Of a stretch of DNA of 20,989 bases, positions 17,115 through 20,989 are shown piece after piece. How positions within the stretch are numbered: the stretch's first letter is position 1; each line of letters begins with the position of its first letter. A program made the translations under genes and the position numbers. Where the stretch lies: positions 1-20,989 of the forward strand of contig CALKVD010000046.1 in assembly GCA_937996615.1 (NCBI GenBank), written 5' to 3'. The notes beneath the pieces are model-generated. The model made no database searches, had not been told where the DNA came from, and saw only the letters and a list, made by a program, of their open reading frames with translations. The DNA comes from an uncultured Rickettsiales bacterium. Its GTDB lineage: Bacteria > Pseudomonadota > Alphaproteobacteria > Rickettsiales > Midichloriaceae.

Positions 17115-18104
17115 ATGCCATTATCAAGAAACTACTGTGCTTATAAATTAAAGCTTACCAACTCTGTCTTTCACGAAGTTATTACAGATATCGAAGCAAA
17201 AAAACACAGTTTCAATCTAATTAAAAATGATTATGTTAGAAGCCAAACAATTATCAATACCCTAGCAACCAATCAAAAGATTTATAAATCTAAGGAAATA
17301 AAAACAATTGATAGTTTACCTTGGCTTGCCGAAACCCAAAAAAATTGTTTTTTGCATTTATACCATCAAGGATTTATTAGTGAACTTGCAATTTCTGGGT
17401 TATATGATTGCAATAATATAGCTGATGCAGTTGAGTTTGACAATAAAATTTTTAGCGTATTGAGATTTGATAAAAACAAAGTTCCAGTCTTCAAGACTTA
17501 TGGGTATCTCAATAGGAGAATTATGGATAAAAATAGTCAACAAACCTTGATCTGTTCTGCATTAGTCAGAATCAAAATACCCCTAAGCGTAACTAAAAAA
17601 TCTGATTTAAAAGGAACAATGAAAATTGTTTCGATTGATAATAGTGATGTAACCAGAAAAACAATCAAAAGATTAAAGAAAAACAAGAATTTAGAAAATA
17701 CAAGATTTAAACCTAAAAAATTTACTAATTTTCAATCTCTTAATCATGGAAATATCGCCAATAAACTTAAAACAGAAATGGAAAATGAAATAAAAAACCT
17801 TGAAATTGCAAACCATAATAACCAAGACGCAAAAAAACAATATATAATTTACGATCAAAAAAAACAAAACAATCCTAATATAAATCAAAACTGGATCATA
17901 AATATCATCATTAATTTCAATCCAATTGTGTTGCTATATAAAATGGTTACAGGAATTATTGCAGGCTTTTCTTGGATTTATCATGAAATAACTGGCCGAA
18001 ATGCATATAGCGCCAATATTTGCAGCAATGCTCTATTCAAAACCTTTGAAAGTTGTTATGATCATATATCCGAAATAAAAGCTCATGATCTTACATCAAG
18101 CTAG
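17115..18104 (+). CDS. Unrecognised Lys/Asn-rich protein with C-terminal membrane segment
   Basis: About 329 residues from the ATG at 17115 (a TTG at 17094 would add 7); no strong Shine-Dalgarno site at either. I recognise no family. There is no signal peptide. Residues ~75-85 contain LPWLAETQ, strikingly like the MPWLAESQ that ends the preceding PBP. The middle (~165-250) is basic and polar (e.g. TRKTIKRLKKNKNLENTRF), suggesting nucleic-acid, lipid or protein contact. Residues ~260-291 are hydrophobic (INFNPIVLLYKMVTGIIAGF), one long or two short membrane or amphipathic helices, followed by a short tail with two cysteines. It may be co-transcribed with the PBP, starting 86 bases after it. 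Strongly A-rich codon use matches the neighbourhood. Candidates include a PBP-associated factor or a secreted effector; neither is shown. Confidence 0.6.
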   Translation: MPLSRNYCAYKLKLTNSVFHEVITDIEAKKHSFNLIKNDYVRSQTIINTLATNQKIYKSKEIKTIDSLPWLAETQKNCFLHLYHQGFISELAISGLYDCNNIADAVEFDNKIFSVLRFDKNKVPVFKTYGYLNRRIMDKNSQQTLICSALVRIKIPLSVTKKSDLKGTMKIVSIDNSDVTRKTIKRLKKNKNLENTRFKPKKFTNFQSLNHGNIANKLKTEMENEIKNLEIANHNNQDAKKQYIIYDQKKQNNPNINQNWIINIIINFNPIVLLYKMVTGIIAGFSWIYHEITGRNAYSANICSNALFKTFESCYDHISEIKAHDLTSS

Positions 18105-18148
18105 AACCTAAAAAGCAAAAAACAAAAAAGTTGCTGTATCAAAATAGA

Positions 18149-19150
18149 TCATTCAATAATTAAATCAGGCACAAACTTATTCCGAAACCAAGTTAATTGC
18201 CTTTTAGCATAGTTTCTGGTTAGTCTTGTCGAATTCTCAACCATCGTATTATAATCGATATTACCTTCTAAGTACGAAGCTATTTCTTGGATTCCGATAG
18301 CTTTAACATCTGGCAACCCAGTTTCGATTACCTTGCTAACTTCATCAATCACGCCATTTTGTAACATAAAATTAAATCTGCTGTTAATTCTTTTATATAG
18401 CTTTGTACGATCTTGGTTAATAAAAATTTTGTAGAATTTGCTTTGAGGATATAGCGACGGTTGCTGATTGCTATGCCAATATGACAGAGGTTTGCCGGTT
18501 TGTTGATAGACAGCAATTGCTCTAATTATTCGTTGGGTATCGCGGGGTTTAATTTTTGCTGCTGTTATAGCATCATATTCTTGCAGCATATTATATAAAT
18601 CCTCAATATTCAAACCATGATCCAAAAGATTATATAACCTTTCTACCACTTCTGGATCTATTGAGGGAATACTCGCTAACCCATTATACAAGGCACTAAT
18701 GTACATTCCGGTACCTCCAACAACTAGTGGTATAACATTGTTTTGGATGCAACTATCTATTTCTTTCTGTACCAAATTAAGCCATTGACCTACGGAAAAT
18801 TTATCGGTATAACCTTGATAACCTGAATCTTTAGCGTTTTCGAAAAGCAATTCGTTTGCAAACAATTGATTTCGCCTATTTATTTCTATTTTTTCAGAAA
18901 AACAGCTAATAAATCCATATAATTTATGTTGCTCCCTAGCCATCTGTTCTTTGGACGGCTGAGCTGTAATGATCGGAAGCTCATAATAAACCTGCATTGA
19001 ATCCGCGTTAATAATATGAGATTGACGTTTGATTTCCTTGCTCAATTGACAAGCCAAATTAAAAGCAAATTCTGATTTGCCACTAGCTGTTGCGCCATAT
19101 ATCACAACAATTTTGTCCTCTAATTTTGATAATTTCAGATCGCCTAACAT
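18149..19150 (-). CDS. miaA: tRNA dimethylallyltransferase
   Basis: Transfers a dimethylallyl group to A37 of tRNAs reading UNN codons, the first step to ms2i6A, which improves codon pairing. Motifs: P-loop GATASGKS (19-26), NADSMQ (48-53) contacting substrate A37, GGTGMY (145-150), RDTQRIIRAIAVYQQTG, AIGIQE (usually AIGYKE) and KRQLTWFRNKF near the C-terminus. At 333 residues it is ~25-35 longer than usual. The excess lies between HKLYGF (75-80) and FSVGQWL (118-124), a ~35-residue charged insertion whose DNA centres on an imperfect palindrome. The ATG at 19150 gives a normal distance to the P-loop. It converges on the preceding plus-strand gene with a 44-base gap and lies downstream of the SNARE-like gene on the same strand. 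Confidence 0.96.
   Translation of the reverse strand: MLGDLKLSKLEDKIVVIYGATASGKSEFAFNLACQLSKEIKRQSHIINADSMQVYYELPIITAQPSKEQMAREQHKLYGFISCFSEKIEINRRNQLFANELLFENAKDSGYQGYTDKFSVGQWLNLVQKEIDSCIQNNVIPLVVGGTGMYISALYNGLASIPSIDPEVVERLYNLLDHGLNIEDLYNMLQEYDAITAAKIKPRDTQRIIRAIAVYQQTGKPLSYWHSNQQPSLYPQSKFYKIFINQDRTKLYKRINSRFNFMLQNGVIDEVSKVIETGLPDVKAIGIQEIASYLEGNIDYNTMVENSTRLTRNYAKRQLTWFRNKFVPDLIIE
18841..18874. repeat. Imperfect palindrome inside the miaA insertion
   Basis: CGAAAAGCAATTCGTTTG (18841-18858) is followed directly by its near reverse complement CAAACAATTGATTTCG (18859-18874). CAATT/AATTG, GTTTG/CAAAC and CGAAA/TTTCG pair, with bulges of one or two bases. It sits in the centre of the ~105-base segment encoding the extra residues of MiaA. 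In-frame palindromic elements within housekeeping genes are well known from Rickettsia (RPE families); this could be a related element, but I cannot match it to a named family. Confidence 0.45.
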
Positions 19151-19413
19151 TAATAATGATTACAACATGTGATAATTTTGGAACTCAAAGATTTCAATAT
19201 ATTGATAACCTAATTAATTGCAAGCATGATCCAATTTTTAAACTATTGAAAAATTTAATTTTCTCATTAATCAATATTTTAAATTAAAATACCAAAATTA
19301 TAAGTGATATAATAATTCAATCATTACAGTAGAGGTGATTTTGCGATTACCCCGATGCCGCGACCAAAACTAGAATAGATCTTGAAGATCAAAGTCTGAT
19401 TAGTATAATTTGC
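19151..19413. other. Intergenic region with a GC-rich patch, downstream of the SNARE-like gene
   Basis: 263 bases without a credible gene. Most is very AT-rich, but 19343-19365 is about 70% G+C (16 of 23), unlike anything around it. The spaced word TAGAG-N14-ACCCCG (19330-19354) occurs again on the other side of the SNARE-like gene at 20181-20205. No intrinsic terminator with a T tract is evident for the minus-strand gene. TTGCAAGCAT occurs at 19218-19227. Confidence 0.4.
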
Positions 19414-20082
19414 TTACTTGGATCTCAAGGTGTTTTTGTTATTTTTCTCTGTCACAGATCTGACGAATTTAACGATTTTTTTCGGCGTTAAAGACAAGCA
19501 GGATCTTCTTATAGTACCTGGGATGAAAGACATTATATACCCTTTTCTTGCTCGCCGTTGCAAAAGTCTATCCATTTCTTCTCCTTCTTGTTTTCTTCGT
19601 TGCAAATCCTGTTTTTGCTGTTGCTGTATTTGTTCCACCACAGTCATTACTTTTTTTCCTATTTTTGGCTTATGGTTTTTCTGTCGCTTCAGATATATCG
19701 ACATACCAATGATAAATCCAGCCCCAACAAGCAATTTCCAGGATATAAGATTTGTAGGGCAACTGATCACTAAGCCAGTAGTAATAGCAGCTGCTGCCAT
19801 TATAATATAAGATGATGCTAATAGTACACCTCCTATTACACCGACTAACCCTAAACCCAGAGCTATTTTTCTTATTTTGCTATTCCTTGCATCGCGCTTT
19901 GTTTTTTCTGCATAAAAAAGAAATTTTTTTGATTGAACTTCAAGCAATTCAGCTTGTTTCACAATTTCGTTTATATCTTTACCCCTATTGATAATTCGCT
20001 GTGGAAATTCTTTCGTTATTGAATAAATTTTGTCGACTTCCTTTGCAATTAAATGCAAGTTATTTTGATTTTGTGGTTGCAT
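19414..20082 (-). CDS. R-SNARE (synaptobrevin/VAMP)-like membrane protein, candidate host-directed effector
   Basis: 222 residues, with no bacterial family I recognise. Residues 9-63 align gap-free with the human VAMP2 SNARE core at an offset of 23 (VAMP2 recalled, not searched). R33 falls on layer-0 Arg56. Layers match as L9, V16(-5), I19(-4), I30(-1), I37(+1), I40(+2), A44(+3), L47(+4), F54(+6) and A58(+7), and D17, E39, K60, K62 and R63 are also identical. The stretches RIINRGKDINEI and QAELLE, then EKTKR, give the picture. As in VAMPs, a basic linker (KTKRDARNSKIRK) leads straight into hydrophobic helices: ~73-106, Gly/Ala-rich, then ~113-130. Unlike VAMPs, the protein continues with a Gln/Arg-rich coiled coil (~147-180) and a basic tail. 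There is no signal peptide. It sits between dgkA and miaA on the same strand with AT-rich bacterial composition, so host contamination is unlikely. Membership as a real SNARE is inference. Confidence 0.75.
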   Translation of the reverse strand: MQPQNQNNLHLIAKEVDKIYSITKEFPQRIINRGKDINEIVKQAELLEVQSKKFLFYAEKTKRDARNSKIRKIALGLGLVGVIGGVLLASSYIIMAAAAITTGLVISCPTNLISWKLLVGAGFIIGMSIYLKRQKNHKPKIGKKVMTVVEQIQQQQKQDLQRRKQEGEEMDRLLQRRARKGYIMSFIPGTIRRSCLSLTPKKIVKFVRSVTEKNNKNTLRSK

Positions 20083-20449
20083 ATTAGTTATCTCTAAAAT
20101 GGTTTTAATTAATTGTAGTATTGATACAACATGTTTAGATTATATTAAATGTATATGTTATCATATTGTATTGACTGTACTAGAGCTATCATGAAGAAAA
20201 CCCCGCCGCAAGTACTTTAGTTAAAAAAATTTTAATTATTTTGAATTAAAGTATCGAAATTATACTATGATCGCATTATGTTATTACGATGATATAAAAA
20301 CACATCCGATATATGAGCCTAGCTGTTACAATCAAAAATAGTAAAAATTACTATTGACTTAGAATCATTTGATTATGAAATGGGACAAAATAAAAAATCT
20401 TAGTCAAAAATTTTGAGCTAAAATTTACAGTGAAAAAATCTCAAAGAGT
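20083..20449. other. AT-rich intergenic region upstream of the SNARE-like gene
   Basis: 367 bases with no gene. On the minus strand TATAAT (20139-20144) lies 57 bases before the SNARE-like start and could be its -10 box, though no good -35 is visible; a weak AGAG precedes the ATG. A GC-rich word (CCCCGCCGC, 20201-20209) stands out. A perfect 8-bp inverted repeat (AATAGTAA 20337-20344, TTACTATT 20348-20355) lies further upstream. A 33-base A/T segment at 20239-20271 resembles 19277-19309 on the far side of the gene. Confidence 0.4.
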
Positions 20450-20812
20450 TTAGGATAAGATTATATACCAGCTTAGTACTGTAATAACTAATAACAATAA
20501 CACCGCAGCCGAGCCACAATCCTTGGCAAATTTAAAACGATCTCTATATTCCCCAAGACCTAACTCATCTATAGTTTTTTCAATACCTGAATTAAGAAGC
20601 TCCACCGCCATTAAAAGAAGAATCGGAACGATTAATCCAAGTTTTTCGACTTTTGTTATTGGTAATAGAATTGCGATCGGGATCAGAAAGCTCGCACAAA
20701 TCACTTCGATCCTAAATGAAAGCTCGATTTTAAACGCTTCGACTAAACCTTGATAAGAATATTTCAAAGATAATAGTAATTTTCTGATTATTTTAACAAA
20801 TATGCTGATCAT
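20450..20812 (-). CDS. dgkA: Diacylglycerol kinase, prokaryotic DgkA type
   Basis: A 120-residue inner-membrane enzyme that phosphorylates diacylglycerol to phosphatidic acid, recycling lipid left over from envelope glycan or phospholipid turnover. The signature AVELLNSGIEKTIDELG (69-85) contains Glu71 (E. coli catalytic Glu69), Asn74 (Asn72) and metal-binding Glu78 (Glu76). It is followed by FKFAKDCGSAAV (93-104), matching the conserved AKDMGSAAV. Three TM helices are predicted at ~32-50, ~57-75 and ~100-118, after an N-terminal amphipathic helix. Length is typical. The start at 20812 is the ATG just before the amphipathic helix. It is the last complete gene before the window end. Confidence 0.95.
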   Translation of the reverse strand: MISIFVKIIRKLLLSLKYSYQGLVEAFKIELSFRIEVICASFLIPIAILLPITKVEKLGLIVPILLLMAVELLNSGIEKTIDELGLGEYRDRFKFAKDCGSAAVLLLLVITVLSWYIILS

Positions 20813-20869
20813 TTATTTAGCAAATTTTATTTTTATTTATTGTATTACTTTTTACTTTTAATCAATATC

Positions 20870-20898
20870 ACAATGACATTTTAAATCGATGTCATTGT
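20870..20898. repeat. 10-bp inverted repeat upstream of dgkA
   Basis: ACAATGACAT (20870-20879) pairs perfectly with ATGTCATTGT (20889-20898) around a 9-base loop, 58 bases before the dgkA start on the minus strand. Neither strand has a clear T tract after it. It may be the terminator of a gene beyond the edge or an operator for dgkA. Confidence 0.45.
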
Positions 20899-20962
20899 TC
20901 AAATATTTATTATTGACTGCAAAAAGTACGTCATTATTTTCTTGCACCTCAGAAATTATATT

Positions 20963-20989
20963 AGATCGGAAGAGCGTCGTGTAGGGAAA
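20963..20989. other. Illumina sequencing-adapter remnant at the contig end
   Basis: The last 27 bases begin AGATCGGAAGAGCGTCGTGT and agree with the reverse complement of the Illumina TruSeq universal adapter. They are GC-rich against the very AT-rich flank and start abruptly. This is an untrimmed technical sequence and not genomic DNA. Confidence 0.95.

Noticed and set aside
18114..18135. AGCAA/TTGCT hairpin as a shared terminator between the converging 17115-18104 gene and miaA
   Set aside because: Only five base pairs with a long A-rich loop; too weak to call.
19330..19380. GC-rich patch as a tRNA or other stable RNA gene
   Set aside because: No cloverleaf, T-loop or anticodon arm could be formed by eye; only short stems appear.
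19418..19810. 130-residue plus-strand frame opposite the SNARE-like gene
   Set aside because: Cys/Phe-rich translation with no motifs; it is the antisense shadow of the SNARE-like coding sequence.
19414..20082. SNARE-like gene as eukaryotic host contamination
   Set aside because: It has no introns, matches the AT-rich composition of its neighbours, and sits between dgkA and miaA in continuous sequence.
1..20989. CRISPR arrays, insertion sequences, phage genes
   Set aside because: No regularly spaced repeats, transposase, integrase or phage proteins were seen on either strand.

Overview
This is an AT-rich stretch of bacterial chromosome with tightly spaced housekeeping genes. The gene set suggests an alphaproteobacterium of the Rickettsiales type that lives inside eukaryotic cells: a folK-folP fusion, a GyrA with a long acidic tail and an insertion in its C-terminal domain, gatA, tolB split from the other tol genes, few Shine-Dalgarno sites and several TTG starts. 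A class A penicillin-binding protein means it still makes peptidoglycan. I cannot name a genus. The last 27 bases match an Illumina adapter, so the true sequence ends at about 20962, near a contig end.

Layout. 177-1637 (-) gatA. 2025-2708 (+) small outer-membrane beta-barrel protein with a promoter candidate and a strong terminator. 2816-4114 (+) folKP, beginning just past that terminator. 4222-5445 (+) CpoB/YbgF-like periplasmic coiled-coil/TPR protein. 5788-6387 and 6586-7494 (+) two unrecognised membrane proteins. 7632-9062 (+) orphan sensor histidine kinase, overlapping tail to tail with def (9052-9639, -). 9878-12883 (+) gyrA. 12991-14307 (+) tolB. 14518-17028 (+) class A PBP. 17115-18104 (+) unrecognised Lys/Asn-rich protein. 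18149-19150 (-) miaA with an in-frame insertion built on a palindrome. 19414-20082 (-) SNARE-like membrane protein. 20450-20812 (-) dgkA.

How the genes fit together. Most known products serve the cell envelope (beta-barrel, CpoB, TolB, PBP, DgkA, sensor kinase) or translation and replication (GatA, Def, MiaA, GyrA); folKP makes folate. No RNA genes, CRISPR arrays or complete mobile elements were seen.

The most interesting gene is at 19414-20082. Its first ~63 residues align without gaps to the R-SNARE (synaptobrevin/VAMP) core, including the central layer-0 arginine (R33), most hydrophobic layers from -7 to +7, and a basic linker running into a membrane segment. It lies between the bacterial genes dgkA and miaA on the same strand. 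That makes it a candidate host-mimicking membrane-fusion effector, to be tested by profile search and structure prediction.
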